This document shows, one piece after another, positions 29,751 through 40,264 of a stretch of 64,000 nucleotides of DNA; the first letter of the stretch is position 1, and every line of letters starts with the position of its first letter. The position numbers were made by a program, and so were the translations under genes. The notes under the pieces were generated by a model that searched no databases, was not told where the DNA came from, and saw only the letters and a list, made by a program, of their open reading frames with translations. This DNA comes from Limnobaculum eriocheiris (GTDB lineage: Bacteria; Pseudomonadota; Gammaproteobacteria; Enterobacterales; Enterobacteriaceae). The DNA is taken from contig NZ_JAJNAG010000007.1 of assembly GCF_021010575.1 (NCBI RefSeq), positions 52,936 through 116,935 of the forward strand. The letters are read 5' to 3'.

Positions 29751-30899
29751 ATGAAAAGTCAAAATAAATCTGCTTTATTCCTGTGTATTATTGGATTGAC
29801 AATAGCACTTGCTATTACCGGCTGTAATGATGAAAAAAATACAGGTGCTAAAGAGGTGGTGCTTCCCGTTGATGTTGTTACGGTAAAAGGAGTATCGCTT
29901 CCTGTTACAACTGAGCTACCCGGACGTATCTCCGCTTATCGTACTGCTGAAGTTCGTCCTCAGGTTGGTGGTATTTTGCTTCATCGCTATTTTGCTGAAG
30001 GCAGGGATGTTAAAGCGGGAGAGTCGCTTTACCAGATTGACCCGGCGACTTATCAGGCGGATCTCGATCAGGCAAAAGCCGATTTAGCTAAATCAGTTGC
30101 TGCGGCAGAGTTGGCGCGTTTAACGGTAAAACGCTATACCCCTCTGAAGAAAAATCATTATGTCAGCCAGCAAGACTATGACAGTGCTGTCGCTACCGCG
30201 AGCCAGGCCGATGCTCAGGTGCAGGTTTCCCGTGCGGCGGTCGACACTGCTAACATTAAGCTGAACTATACCAAAGTTATCTCTCCTATCAGTGGTCGGG
30301 CCGGTAAATCGTCGGTAACGGTTGGTGCACTTCTGACAACCAACCAGCAGGATGCCATGGTCACGGTACAGCAGCTTGATCCTATTTATGTTGATGTCAC
30401 CCAATCCAGCGATAGCTATCTGAGTTTAAAACGGGCTATATCCAATGGGGAAATGCAGAGCTCACAGCAGAACGATGATGTGGCTCTACTGATGGATGAT
30501 GGAACCCGCTATAGCCTGAAAGGCCACCTCGAATTTTCTGATATTACCGTAGATAAAGACACCGGCTCCATCACGTTGAGAGCCATATTCCCTAATCCAA
30601 ATTATGAGTTACTTCCTGGCATGTACACTCGGGCGATTATCGATGAAGGCACGCTTAAGAGTGCCATATTGGTACCGCAGGAAGGGGTAATGCGCGATCC
30701 AAAAGGCATGGCGACCGTCATGATCGTTGACGGAACCAACAAGCTTGAAATTAAACAAGTGAACGCAACCCGGGCCATTGGGGAACAGTGGTTGATTTCC
30801 GATGGATTAAAAGAGGGCGACAAAGTGGTCGTCAGTAATCTTCAAAAAATCAGACCAGGAATGACGGTATCTGCCACAGAACGCTCTCTTCACAAATAG
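29751..30899 (+). CDS. acrA: RND efflux periplasmic adaptor AcrA-like
   Basis: A 382-residue membrane-fusion lipoprotein that links the inner-membrane pump to an outer-membrane TolC channel. The lipobox LAITGC puts the acylated Cys at residue 25. Domains in order: a beta-barrel start, the lipoyl half-motifs (AEVRPQVGGILLHRYFAEG; VISPISGRAGKSSVTVGAL), an alpha-helical hairpin between them (DLDQAKADLAKSVAAAELAR), and membrane-proximal strands ending with GLKEGDKVVVSNLQKIRPGM. The ATG has GAGG six bases upstream. It is 45 bases ahead of acrB in one operon. No tolC is in the window, as is normal for enterics. Confidence 0.92.
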   Translation: MKSQNKSALFLCIIGLTIALAITGCNDEKNTGAKEVVLPVDVVTVKGVSLPVTTELPGRISAYRTAEVRPQVGGILLHRYFAEGRDVKAGESLYQIDPATYQADLDQAKADLAKSVAAAELARLTVKRYTPLKKNHYVSQQDYDSAVATASQADAQVQVSRAAVDTANIKLNYTKVISPISGRAGKSSVTVGALLTTNQQDAMVTVQQLDPIYVDVTQSSDSYLSLKRAISNGEMQSSQQNDDVALLMDDGTRYSLKGHLEFSDITVDKDTGSITLRAIFPNPNYELLPGMYTRAIIDEGTLKSAILVPQEGVMRDPKGMATVMIVDGTNKLEIKQVNATRAIGEQWLISDGLKEGDKVVVSNLQKIRPGMTVSATERSLHK

Positions 30900-30944
30900 T
30901 TTAAGTGAGACGGATTTCATTATTATGATTAAGGCAAAATAAGT

Positions 30945-33900
30945 ATGTCTAATTTCTTTATTGAACGGCCAATATTTGCCTGGGTTTTGGCAATTATCGT
31001 GATTTTGGGTGGTGCCTTAGCAGTTCTGAAGCTTCCCATTGCGCAATACCCGACGGTTGCCCCTCCCGCCATTGCCGTTTCTGCCACTTATCCCGGTGCT
31101 GATGCTCAAACCGTGCAGGATTCGGTAACCCAGGTTATCGAGCAAAATATGAACGGAGTGGATAACTTAATGTATATGTCCTCAACCAGTGATTCCGCTG
31201 GCGGAGTGACCATCACATTAACTTTTAGCTCTGAAACCGATCCGGATATTGCGCAGGTGCAGGTGCAAAATAAGTTACAGGGAGCCATGCCGTTACTGCC
31301 TCAGGAAGTTCAGCAACAGGGGATTAGCGTAGAGAAGTCCAGCAGTAGCTATTTGCTGGTTGCCGGATTCGTTTCAGATAATATCAACCTGACGGACGCC
31401 GATCTGTCTGACTATGTTTCTTCAAATATTAAAGATGAACTCAGCCGGACCAGCGGTGTAGGAAGCGTTCAGCTGTTTGGTGCTCAATATGCGATGCGTA
31501 TTTGGCTGGACCCAAATAAGTTGAATAAATTTCAGTTAACGCCCATTGATATTGTTAATGCTTTAAAAGAGCAGAATGCACAGATTGCCGCAGGGCAGCT
31601 TGGTGGTACACCATTGGTAGATAATCAAAAGCTGAACGTTTCGATTATTGCCCAAACCCGACTGACTTCTCCGGATGAATTTTCTAAGATTCTGATAAAG
31701 GTGAATTCCGATGGTTCACAGGTCTTATTGAAAGACGTTGCCAAAATCGAGCTGGGTAGTGAAAACTATAACACTCTGGGGAAAATTAATGGTAAACCAG
31801 CCGCTGGTTTGGGTATTAAGCTTGCAACCGGTGCTAACGCGCTGAATACCGCAGCGGCAGTAAAAACGCGGCTGGCCGAACTACAGCCCTTTTTTCCGGT
31901 CGGAATGAAAACCGTCTACCCTTATGACACTACGCCATTTGTTAAGATATCTATTTTTGAGGTAATTAAAACGCTATTTGAAGCCATCGTTCTGGTATTT
32001 TTGGTGATGTATATTTTTCTGCAAAACATCAGAGCGACGTTTATTCCAACCATTGCGGTACCTGTAGTGCTATTAGGTACTTTTGCTGTACTGGCCGCCT
32101 TCAATTATTCTATTAACACCTTAACTATGTTTGCGATGGTGCTGGCGATTGGATTGTTGGTGGATGATGCTATCGTGGTGGTTGAAAACGTCGAACGGGT
32201 GATGGAGGAAGAAGGGCTGCCGCCTAAAGAAGCCACGCGCAAATCGATGGGACAAATTCAGGGTGCATTGGTGGGTATTGCCCTGGTGTTGTCTGCGGTA
32301 TTTTTCCCCATGGCCTTCTTTAGTGGTTCAACCGGGGCGATTTACCGTCAATTTTCCGTCACTATTATTTCCGCCATGGTACTATCCGTATTTGTCGCTT
32401 TAATACTGACCCCGGCGTTATGTGCCACATTACTAAAAAGCCACGATGAGAAGCATAAAGAACATGCTTTTTTTACCTGGTTTAACCGGCTATTTGAAAA
32501 GAGTGCTGACCATTATACCGACAGCGTTGGTCGGGTTTTAAACCGTTCAGGGCGCTTTATCCTTATTTATCTGTTCATTTTTATTGGTATGGTGACGCTA
32601 TTTATTAAATTACCAACCTCCTTTCTTCCTGATGAAGATCAGGGCGTCTTTATGACCATGGTACAGTTGCCGGTTGGTCAGACCCAGCCACAAACTCAGG
32701 TGGTTCTCGATCAGTTAACCGATTACTTTCTTACTAATGAAAAAGATAACGTTGAGTCGGTGTTCACCGTTAATGGCTTTAGCTTTAGTGGTCAGGGGCA
32801 GAATGCGGGGATAGCGTTTATTAGTCTGAAGTCCTGGGATGAGCGACGTGGATCGGAAAACAGCGCTCAGGCCATTATTGGGCGGGCATTTCTTGAATTC
32901 AGAAAAATTAAAAGTGCCATTGTGATTCCTTTTAACCTACCGGCGATTATCGAACTGGGTACCGCAACCGGGTTTGACTTTGAGTTAACGGATAAGGGTA
33001 ACCTTGGGCATGAAAAACTGATGCAGGCCCGTAACCAGCTATTGGGTATGGTGGCGAAACATCCTGAAATCTTGAAAAACGTTCGGCCTAACGGTTTGGA
33101 AGATACACCTCAATATAAAATTGTGATCGATCAGAGTAAAGCACGTGCGCTGGGGGTATCTATCTCCAATATTAACCAGACCATAAGTACAGCCCTGGGG
33201 GGAAGTTATGTTAACGACTTTGTCGATCGTGGAAGGGTAAAAAAGGTTTATGTTCAAGCTGATGCTCCCTATAGGATGCTGCCAGAGGATATAACCAACT
33301 GGTATGTCCGCAGTAACAATGGCGAGATGGTGCCTTTCTCTTCTTTTGCATCCTCAATCTGGACTTACGGTTCACCTCGTCTGGAACGTTATAATGGGCT
33401 TCCTTCCCTTGAAATCCAGGGCGAGGCCGCAGAGGGAAAAAGTACCGGTGAAGCGATGACGTTAATGGAAGAGCTGGCCGGAAAACTCTCACCGGGTATC
33501 GGCTATGACTGGACAGGAATGTCCTATCAGGAACGTCTTTCTGGCAATCAGGCTCCCGCGCTTTATGCGATATCTCTGGTGATCGTTTTTTTATGTCTGG
33601 CGGCACTGTATGAAAGCTGGTCGATACCAATCTCCGTTATGCTGGTGGTTCCTCTGGGGGTTGTTGGTGCACTATTGGCGGCATCAATGCGTGGATTAAA
33701 CAACGATGTTTATTTCCAAGTGGGGTTACTGACCACAATTGGATTATCGGCGAAAAACGCGATTCTAATCGTCGAGTTTGCCAAAGACCTGATTCAGGCG
33801 ACGCTCGAAGCGGTAAGAATGCGCTTAAGGCCAATATTGATGACATCACTGGCCTTTATTCTGGGGGTATTACCTCTGGTGGTCAGCCACGGAGCAGGGT

Positions 33901-34022
33901 CAGGTGCACAAAATGCTGTTGGTACAGGGGTTATGGGAGGAATGATTGCCGCAACGCTTCTTGCTATATTCCTGGTCCCTGTATTCTTTGTGGTGGTTAG
34001 ACGTAGATTTTCTAAGAAATAA
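30945..34022 (+). CDS. acrB: RND multidrug efflux pump AcrB-like
   Basis: A 1025-residue proton-driven pump with twelve membrane segments and two large periplasmic loops. The paired Asp residues of the proton relay are in [18 protein letters not shown] on segment 4, and Lys940-type and Thr978-type regions are in [17 protein letters not shown] and [14 protein letters not shown]. Compared with E. coli AcrB (1049) it lacks about eight residues between AKDL and the helix [14 protein letters not shown] near base 33790, plus the short His-rich C-terminal tail. The deletion is in frame in a cytoplasmic loop, so the pump may still work. Second gene of acrAB, with a terminator directly downstream. Confidence 0.92.
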   Translation: MSNFFIERPIFAWVLAIIVILGGALAVLKLPIAQYPTVAPPAIAVSATYPGADAQTVQDSVTQVIEQNMNGVDNLMYMSSTSDSAGGVTITLTFSSETDPDIAQVQVQNKLQGAMPLLPQEVQQQGISVEKSSSSYLLVAGFVSDNINLTDADLSDYVSSNIKDELSRTSGVGSVQLFGAQYAMRIWLDPNKLNKFQLTPIDIVNALKEQNAQIAAGQLGGTPLVDNQKLNVSIIAQTRLTSPDEFSKILIKVNSDGSQVLLKDVAKIELGSENYNTLGKINGKPAAGLGIKLATGANALNTAAAVKTRLAELQPFFPVGMKTVYPYDTTPFVKISIFEVIKTLFEAIVLVFLVMYIFLQNIRATFIPTIAVPVVLLGTFAVLAAFNYSINTLTMFAMVLAIGLLVDDAIVVVENVERVMEEEGLPPKEATRKSMGQIQGALVGIALVLSAVFFPMAFFSGSTGAIYRQFSVTIISAMVLSVFVALILTPALCATLLKSHDEKHKEHAFFTWFNRLFEKSADHYTDSVGRVLNRSGRFILIYLFIFIGMVTLFIKLPTSFLPDEDQGVFMTMVQLPVGQTQPQTQVVLDQLTDYFLTNEKDNVESVFTVNGFSFSGQGQNAGIAFISLKSWDERRGSENSAQAIIGRAFLEFRKIKSAIVIPFNLPAIIELGTATGFDFELTDKGNLGHEKLMQARNQLLGMVAKHPEILKNVRPNGLEDTPQYKIVIDQSKARALGVSISNINQTISTALGGSYVNDFVDRGRVKKVYVQADAPYRMLPEDITNWYVRSNNGEMVPFSSFASSIWTYGSPRLERYNGLPSLEIQGEAAEGKSTGEAMTLMEELAGKLSPGIGYDWTGMSYQERLSGNQAPALYAISLVIVFLCLAALYESWSIPISVMLVVPLGVVGALLAASMRGLNNDVYFQVGLLTTIGLSAKNAILIVEFAKDLIQATLEAVRMRLRPILMTSLAFILGVLPLVVSHGAGSGAQNAVGTGVMGGMIAATLLAIFLVPVFFVVVRRRFSKK

Positions 34023-34056
34023 TAAGTTAATACCCGTTGGGTAAATCATAACGAAG

Positions 34057-34084
34057 AAGGCGCGTGTAAACGCGCTTTTTTGTT
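34057..34084 (+). terminator. Terminator of acrAB
   Basis: GCGCGT (34060-34065) pairs with ACGCGC (34070-34075), with flanking AAG/CTT pairs and a run of T. Confidence 0.8.
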
Positions 34085-35274
34085 GTTTTATATAATATAA
34101 CCAGTTGATGTTGTTGTAGTTGTTTGTTTTTTGATTATTCCATCTGTTGGGTGTCTCATTTAAAGATTAATTGACTGAATTATTACTTCTTGGCGTGGCT
34201 GTTTTCATTAAACTGCTATCAAATCAATCGTTAAATACAAAATTAATCCGATAAATTGTGGGTGAATTTTTGTATTATGGATAACGGTAATTTGTTGTTA
34301 GTGACAGGGAGAGGGTTACAGGACAAGCTTAATTTGCGGAGGGGTCGGTTAGCTATTCATTATTCCGGTTATCAGGCTCTTTACGAGCGTTTATCACTCT
34401 TGATGATTTAATGGTGCTGGCGAGATAATGTAAAATCGTGTGGAGTTTAATCTATGTTGCTCTGTTGCAATTTTGTTGGTTGATGGATTGTAGAGCGTTA
34501 TACATTTAGCATAAATAGTCTGATTTTTTATAGTGGGTACTAACTTACATTGAATGTGCTGGTAAATGGAGTGAGTGTGATAATTCTTACTCTGAACATT
34601 GTTCGTAATGTAAAAATGAAAATATGTGATCAAATTGTCTGAATGTGTATTTACTTTCTTTTTGTGCTATTCTTTTTTAATTGTCATAATAAATAACTTA
34701 TTTTATATTAGCATTAACAATTCATTTTCATTCTGTTAAACCACCCCTATGTAAATTAAATAATATTAAGTTACAATGATAAGATATTCGTAACTTCACA
34801 TGTTAAAATTTACTTCAATATAATTCCTTTCATTATTATCTTTATTATTTCTGCTTAATGTTATTTCTTTATCTGTCATTTTAGTTTTGAAAGTGATAAA
34901 AACAACGCGTTTGATATCTACATTTTTAGTGTGATTATTTTTGCTTTATTTAGAAGGTACGCTTTGGGTTTTATATTGTTTGAAATTTTTTCTCTGAATT
35001 TATAAATTATAGGCTATAACTTGCCGTCAATAGCATTTGAGGGAACGTCTGGGATTGCTATTGTCAGGAAGAAGATTGATGAGTAACCATTATGTATTTT
35101 TTCTTTATACCTTTGGTTTTCATCATTTTTCAACAAAATATCAAATGGTTATAGCGTAAGGTTGGTTTAATAATAAAGGTTAGTGTTTTTGCTTATCTTT
35201 CCACAGGTTGTTAACCATGTGTAAATATTGGCATTTGAACACGCTTATAGGAAATAATAATAGAAGGGGACCGT
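34085..35274. other. AT-rich desert upstream of the LuxR-type regulator
   Basis: About 1.2 kb of very low GC with no convincing gene. The only candidate is a 26-codon frame at 35079-35159 (MSNHYVFFLYTFGF...) with AGGAAG eight bases upstream, confidence about 0.15. A 79-codon minus-strand frame at 34394-34633 has no ribosome site and looks random. The composition suits H-NS binding and a complex promoter for the following regulator. Confidence 0.45.
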
Positions 35275-35877
35275 ATGAATGTTTTGTATCTGGGTGATAA
35301 AAGCATTGGTAGTTTAGGTATTATTCGAATTCTTGAAACTAGCTATTCACAAGTAACTATTATATTGAAAAATATGGAAGAAATGATGAAGGAGGAGTTT
35401 TGTGAATCTTATGATATCGGTATTATCGATGCTAAGATATTGAGTATTGTTCAAACTCATAATATTAAAAAAATCTCACGATTATTGAATTTCCCTCTAC
35501 TCATTTTGGCAAAGAACGAACAGCCCTGGCATCAGTACCTTAATCAAATGGAGAACGTACGCGGTGTTATCGATTGTGAAAGCGATGTAGCCTTCTTTTT
35601 GAATGCCATTAACGTCATTAGTCATGGAGGATATTGCTATTCATGGAATATGTCTTCAGTGAATAATTCCATGTTATTTAACGAAGAGTATTATTCATCT
35701 GCAGGGCTGACAAGCCGTGAAATGGAGATACTGAAAATGTACCTTAAAGGCAGTACCAATAAAGAAATTTCAGTCAAGTTATCCCGTAGTGAAAAGACCA
35801 TCAGCGCACATAAATCGAATATATTACGTAAAATTGGTGTTAAACGTCTTCCTGAACTGTCATTCAGAAATGGCTAA
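35275..35877 (+). CDS. LuxR-family transcriptional regulator
   Basis: A 200-residue regulator with a complete C-terminal LuxR/GerE helix-turn-helix (LTSREMEILKMYLKGSTNKE, ISVKLSRSEKTISAHKSNIL, RKIGVKR). The N-terminal ~125 residues have the length of a receiver domain (MNVLYLGDKSIGSLGIIRIL; YDIGIIDAKILS) but lack the acidic pair and have no clear partner kinase nearby. It is probably a degenerate receiver like those of fimbrial and capsule regulators (RcsA or FimZ type). A good ribosome site (AGAAGGGG) precedes the ATG. It lies 550 bases upstream of the large adhesin on the same strand, so control of that gene is a fair guess. Confidence 0.82.
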   Translation: MNVLYLGDKSIGSLGIIRILETSYSQVTIILKNMEEMMKEEFCESYDIGIIDAKILSIVQTHNIKKISRLLNFPLLILAKNEQPWHQYLNQMENVRGVIDCESDVAFFLNAINVISHGGYCYSWNMSSVNNSMLFNEEYYSSAGLTSREMEILKMYLKGSTNKEISVKLSRSEKTISAHKSNILRKIGVKRLPELSFRNG

Positions 35878-36427
35878 AGTCTTGTTGAGCAACAGCATAA
35901 TTAGTTAGTACAGTGTTGATATCATCGGGCTGTATACATATAAAAGAGTCTTGGATCTCAACGAAATGCCAATGTAAAGAGTCAGTCATACTAATCTCAT
36001 CCTGTCAGGGATGTTATTCGGCTGATATTCTTTAGTTGGCATATTCGTCCCACCTTCTTATACATTATTCCCCCGCTTACATATAAATCCCTCACTGATG
36101 CATAATTTCTATTTAAAATCAGGAAATACTTATTTTTACTTACTAAAATTAAGTCAATTCCTTGGCAACATATTCTAATTTATTCTTATCCATAAAAATT
36201 ACAGGTAAAACATATGATTGCACCATCTGTTTTTCTGTTTTTATCGGGTGTTTCCTATATCGCTTTATTAATGGTTTTTCAACGCTTTTGCTTCATATAT
36301 TTTGAGTGAATATTTAGTGTTAACGTAAGGTAGCCCTTACGAGAAACGGTTTTCCTGTAAGGAATTCGATGATGGATAAAGTGAAGACAGGATGCTACCA
36401 AATAGCATGATGCTTGGAGTTATACAC
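35878..36427. other. Adhesin upstream region with a short leader frame
   Basis: AT-rich with no large gene. A 13-codon frame at 36369-36410 (MMDKVKTGCYQIA) has AAGGA five bases upstream. Its first codons ATG ATG GAT AAA are the same as those of the adhesin start at 36428, so the start region looks duplicated. Confidence 0.4.
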
Positions 36428-39400
36428 ATGATGGATAAAGCAATAGTTTTAGCAGTTAATAGCGGAGAAGGCAGTACTCGCCTTTTAACTGCTGACTCAA
36501 ATAAAGCAGTTAAAGTAAAGCTTATTAAAGGTAATAAATACGTATTAAAAAATGTAGATGATGATTTTGCACCTGAAAATATTACCTTGAAACGCGTTGG
36601 TAATGAGCTGCATGTCATTCAGGAAGGAGAGACAAATCCTGGCATTATTATCGAAGACTATTTTAATAATGGTGAAGATAATCCAGTCCTGTTAGGGATG
36701 GCAGAAGACGGACAATTATATAGCTATGTCCCTTTGTCCGGGGAGGGTTATGAAACCGGTTATATTATCGCAGAGGGTGAGTTATCTCCCGTTGCATTAG
36801 GCGGTGAACCGCTGGGTTTGGGAAGCGATATTTTTGCTGCTGCTGATGACGATAATGATTCGTTGTTTGGTCTTCTTGGCTGGTTATTTGGTGCCGCTGC
36901 TATTGGTACCGGTGCTGTAATTGCATACAATAACCGCGGTCATGATGATCATGATACCCCTCCGGCTCCGACACCTGAGCCAAAGCAAGCTCCAGCGATA
37001 CCAACGATTGAACACGTGATGGATAAAATCGGTAGCATTACCGGCACTATCCATAACGGCGATAAAACGGATGATGCTCATCCTGAACTCACCGGCACCG
37101 GTCAGGCCGGTTGTAAAATTACTCTCTATGACAATGGCGTTGTTATTGGTCAAACCGAAGTTAATGAAGATGGTCGCTGGTTCTTCAAACCAGAAACCGC
37201 ACTGGCTGATGGCGCGCATAGCATCACTGTCATTCAAACGGATAGCGAAGGCCTCGTCAGTGATTCATCTGATATTCGTAATTTTATTGTGGATACCGTT
37301 GCACCTGTTCAACAAGGTATCGATCAGATATTAGATAATATCGGTAGTGTTACTGGCCCATTGAAAGATGGTGACACCACGGATGATACTCAACCTGAGT
37401 TGAACGGTAAGGGTGAACCGGGTAATACCATTATTATTGAAGACAATGGTGAAGTTATTGGTTCTACCGTGGTTAATGACAATGGCACCTGGACATTCAC
37501 GCCAGAAACCCCACTGGATGAAGGCAAACATGAACTGGCTGTTAAAGAGAAAGATCCAGCCGGCAATGAGAGCGAACCCTCCAAACCAATTGTGATTGTA
37601 GTTGATATTACGCCTCCAGCGTCAGCAACCAATATTGTTATCACCGATAATGAGGGTGATAAAACTGGTCCGGTCAACAGCGGTGAAAAGACCGATGACG
37701 CTACACCAACTATCGATGGTAAGGCTGAACCAGGAAGTACCGTCAATATCATTGATAATGGTGAAGTGATTGGTACCGCCAAAGTGGACGATAAAGGTAA
37801 CTGGAGCTACACCCCGGAAACACCACTGATCGACGGTCCACATGAAATCAGCACCACAGTCACCGACCCCGCGGGTAACACCAGCGAACCTACTACTCCG
37901 GTAGTGATTGTGGTGGATACTACACCTGTCGCACCAGCGACTGATATCGTTATCACCGATAACGTAGGCGATAAAACCGGTCCGATAGCCAACGGTGAAA
38001 ACACTGATGATGCGTCACCAACCATCGATGGCAAGGCTGAATCAGGCAGCACCGTTAATATTATTGATAACGGTGAAGTGATTGGCACTGCTAAGGTCGA
38101 TGAAAAGGGTAACTGGAGCTACACTCCTGAAACGCCGTTTATTGACGGTCCACATGAAATCAGCACCACGGTCATCGATCCAACCGGCAATACCAGTGCA
38201 CCATCAACACCCATTGTTATTAACGTTGATACTGTAGCGCCAGCTAAACCGGTAATTAATACAGTCTATGACGATGTAGGCGATAAGCGCGGTGATTTAA
38301 TATCGGGTAGCGTAACGGATGATGCTAACCCTACGCTAAAAGGAACCGCTGAGAAAAATAGCATTGTCACTATCTATGATAATGGTGTTTTACTGGGTTC
38401 AGTAAAAACCGATAGCCATGGTGCCTGGGAATTTACTCCAACTACTGCGTTGAGTGAAAGTGAACACAAATTTACTGCTAAGGCGACTGATGCAGCCGGT
38501 AACACCAGCAGTGCATCGGATGAGTTTGTACTGACCACCGACTATACCTCACCATTAGTTGATCCTGAGCATTTGGCTATTACCGGCGTAGAAGATCGGG
38601 TAGGTGGCCTTACTGGAAATATCACATCAGGTGGTATTACTGACGACAGCCAGCCGGTTATCAGCGGTATCGCGGAAGCGGGCAGTGTTGTATACGTTTA
38701 CAGCAAAGACACTTCAGGCAATCATCTGATTGGCAGTGCCACCACCGGTGCCAATGGCAAGTGGAGCATGACGCCAGCGAGCGCATTACTGGAAGGTAGT
38801 AATAAGCTGACGATTGTGGCTGAAGATGCCGCCGGTAATAAAACGGTACCAACCACTCCGTCTTATGATGTTTCCGTGTTTATTCCGGTGGGTACAACGC
38901 CATCAATCATCAGCATAATAGATAACGTTGCACCAATTGCCGGACCGCTGCAGAAAGGGGATGTTACCGATGACAGCACACCGACCCTGAACGGTACTGC
39001 CGCACCGGGTGATGTGGTCACCATTCTGGATAATGGCAAGGCCATTGGCAGTACTACCGCTGATAGCAAGGGGCGTTGGGAATTTACGCCAGCCACACCA
39101 CTGAGCGATGCCAGCCACACTCTGAAAGTGATTGCCACCGATGCAGCCGGCAACAGCAGCCAGCCAAGCGGTGAGTTTGTGATTGTGGTGGATACCACCC
39201 CTCCGGCACCGGCTACCAATATCAGCATTACCGATAACGTCGGTGATAAAACCGGTCCGGTAAACAGCGGTGACACGACCGATGATGCTTCACCAACGCT
39301 GGATGGTAAAGCCGAGCCGGGCAGCACGGTTAATATCATCGATAACGGTGAAGTGATTGGTACTGCCAAAGTGGACGATAAAGGTAACTGGAGCTACACC

Positions 39401-40264
39401 CCGGAAACCCCTCTGACCGACGGTCCACATGAAATCAGCACCACGGTAACCGATCCGGCAGGCAATACCAGCGCGCCAACTGCGCCGGTGGTGATCAATG
39501 TCGATACCTCACCGGTAGAAGTCAGTATTGGCTCGGTCATTGATGACCAGGGTTCCATCACCGGCAATATGCAAAATGGCACGGTGACCGATGATGCACA
39601 GCCGGAAATCACCGGTGAAGGTAAACCGGGCAGCACCGTGACCATCAAATATGGTGATAAAGTGCTGGGCACCACCACGGTAAATCCGGACGGTAGCTGG
39701 AGCTTTACACCGAGTGCACCGCTGGGTGAAGGTGAACACAGCATTACCGCCACGGCAACCGATGCCGCGGGCAATGCAACTACGTCACCGGCGGTTGAGT
39801 TTACCGTAGATACCATTGCACCGGCCAAACCGGTGATTAGCTCTGTCTATGACGATGTGGGCGATAAGCGCGGGGATTTAGCTAACCACAGTATCACTGA
39901 TGATGCTAATCCGACGCTGAAAGGAACCGCAGAAAAAGACAGTCTGATCAGTATCTATGATGACGGCAAGCTGCTGGGTAGCGTTCTGGCTGACGGCAAC
40001 GGCGCCTGGACATTTACACCAACCACCCCGCTGACCGAAGGTGAACATAAGTTTACTGCTAAAGCGACCGATGTAGCCGGTAACACCGGCAGTGCATCGG
40101 ATGAGTTCGTACTGACCACCGACTATACCTCACCATTACCCGCAGAGGGTCTGCGGCAGCAAAAGGAATGGCTCCTTCCGTTACGCCTACACAGCCCATT
40201 AAGAGTGAGGCTTTACCGGCTTCACGCTCTTCTGCCGTGTAGTATTTACGACCAATCAGGGTAG
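36428..40264 (+). CDS. Bap-like giant adhesin with Ig-like repeats, 3'-truncated
   Basis: The protein starts at ATG 36428 (GGAG nine bases upstream), giving about 1278 residues. Residues 1-150 look like the BapA/LapF prefix domain (AVNSGEGSTRLL, NELHVIQEG, IIIEDYFNN), which keeps such proteins in the cell envelope. A hydrophobic segment (LFGLLGWLFGAAAIGTGAVI) and a Pro-rich spacer follow. Ten Ig-like repeats of about 100-105 residues run from ~37003 to ~40137, each with TDDAxP, GSTVNIIDNGEVIGT and W-F-TP-TPL-GEH cores. Repeats 3, 4 and 8 are nearly identical, as are 5 and 10. The frame stays adhesin-like up to DYTSPLP, then runs backwards through frwC to a chance stop. The C-terminal secretion signal and the usual type I secretion genes are missing, so the product is probably not exported. 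Confidence 0.85.
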   Translation: MMDKAIVLAVNSGEGSTRLLTADSNKAVKVKLIKGNKYVLKNVDDDFAPENITLKRVGNELHVIQEGETNPGIIIEDYFNNGEDNPVLLGMAEDGQLYSYVPLSGEGYETGYIIAEGELSPVALGGEPLGLGSDIFAAADDDNDSLFGLLGWLFGAAAIGTGAVIAYNNRGHDDHDTPPAPTPEPKQAPAIPTIEHVMDKIGSITGTIHNGDKTDDAHPELTGTGQAGCKITLYDNGVVIGQTEVNEDGRWFFKPETALADGAHSITVIQTDSEGLVSDSSDIRNFIVDTVAPVQQGIDQILDNIGSVTGPLKDGDTTDDTQPELNGKGEPGNTIIIEDNGEVIGSTVVNDNGTWTFTPETPLDEGKHELAVKEKDPAGNESEPSKPIVIVVDITPPASATNIVITDNEGDKTGPVNSGEKTDDATPTIDGKAEPGSTVNIIDNGEVIGTAKVDDKGNWSYTPETPLIDGPHEISTTVTDPAGNTSEPTTPVVIVVDTTPVAPATDIVITDNVGDKTGPIANGENTDDASPTIDGKAESGSTVNIIDNGEVIGTAKVDEKGNWSYTPETPFIDGPHEISTTVIDPTGNTSAPSTPIVINVDTVAPAKPVINTVYDDVGDKRGDLISGSVTDDANPTLKGTAEKNSIVTIYDNGVLLGSVKTDSHGAWEFTPTTALSESEHKFTAKATDAAGNTSSASDEFVLTTDYTSPLVDPEHLAITGVEDRVGGLTGNITSGGITDDSQPVISGIAEAGSVVYVYSKDTSGNHLIGSATTGANGKWSMTPASALLEGSNKLTIVAEDAAGNKTVPTTPSYDVSVFIPVGTTPSIISIIDNVAPIAGPLQKGDVTDDSTPTLNGTAAPGDVVTILDNGKAIGSTTADSKGRWEFTPATPLSDASHTLKVIATDAAGNSSQPSGEFVIVVDTTPPAPATNISITDNVGDKTGPVNSGDTTDDASPTLDGKAEPGSTVNIIDNGEVIGTAKVDDKGNWSYTPETPLTDGPHEISTTVTDPAGNTSAPTAPVVINVDTSPVEVSIGSVIDDQGSITGNMQNGTVTDDAQPEITGEGKPGSTVTIKYGDKVLGTTTVNPDGSWSFTPSAPLGEGEHSITATATDAAGNATTSPAVEFTVDTIAPAKPVISSVYDDVGDKRGDLANHSITDDANPTLKGTAEKDSLISIYDDGKLLGSVLADGNGAWTFTPTTPLTEGEHKFTAKATDVAGNTGSASDEFVLTTDYTSPLPAEGLRQQKEWLLPLRLHSPLRVRLYRLHALLPCSIYDQSG
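37003..40137 (+). repeat. Ten tandem Ig-like repeats (~310 bp each)
   Basis: Direct repeats inside the adhesin gene. Each unit encodes one Ig-like beta-sandwich with the conserved pieces TDDAxPxLxGxxEPGSTV, DNGEVIGTxxVDxxGxW and DxAGNxS. Unequal sequence identity between units (3, 4 and 8; 5 and 10) suggests recombination within the array. Confidence 0.85.

Noticed and set aside
34394-34633. 79-codon minus-strand frame after acrAB
   Set aside because: No ribosome site, random-looking composition, and no family resemblance.
35079-35159. 26-codon frame with a fair ribosome site upstream of the LuxR-type gene
   Set aside because: Too short and too AT-biased to support as a gene without homologues; noted only in the gap entry.
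40140-40264. Last ~40 residues of the adhesin frame as real protein
   Set aside because: They are the reverse strand of frwC, in which the frwC protein matches E. coli FrwC; the adhesin homology ends at 40140.
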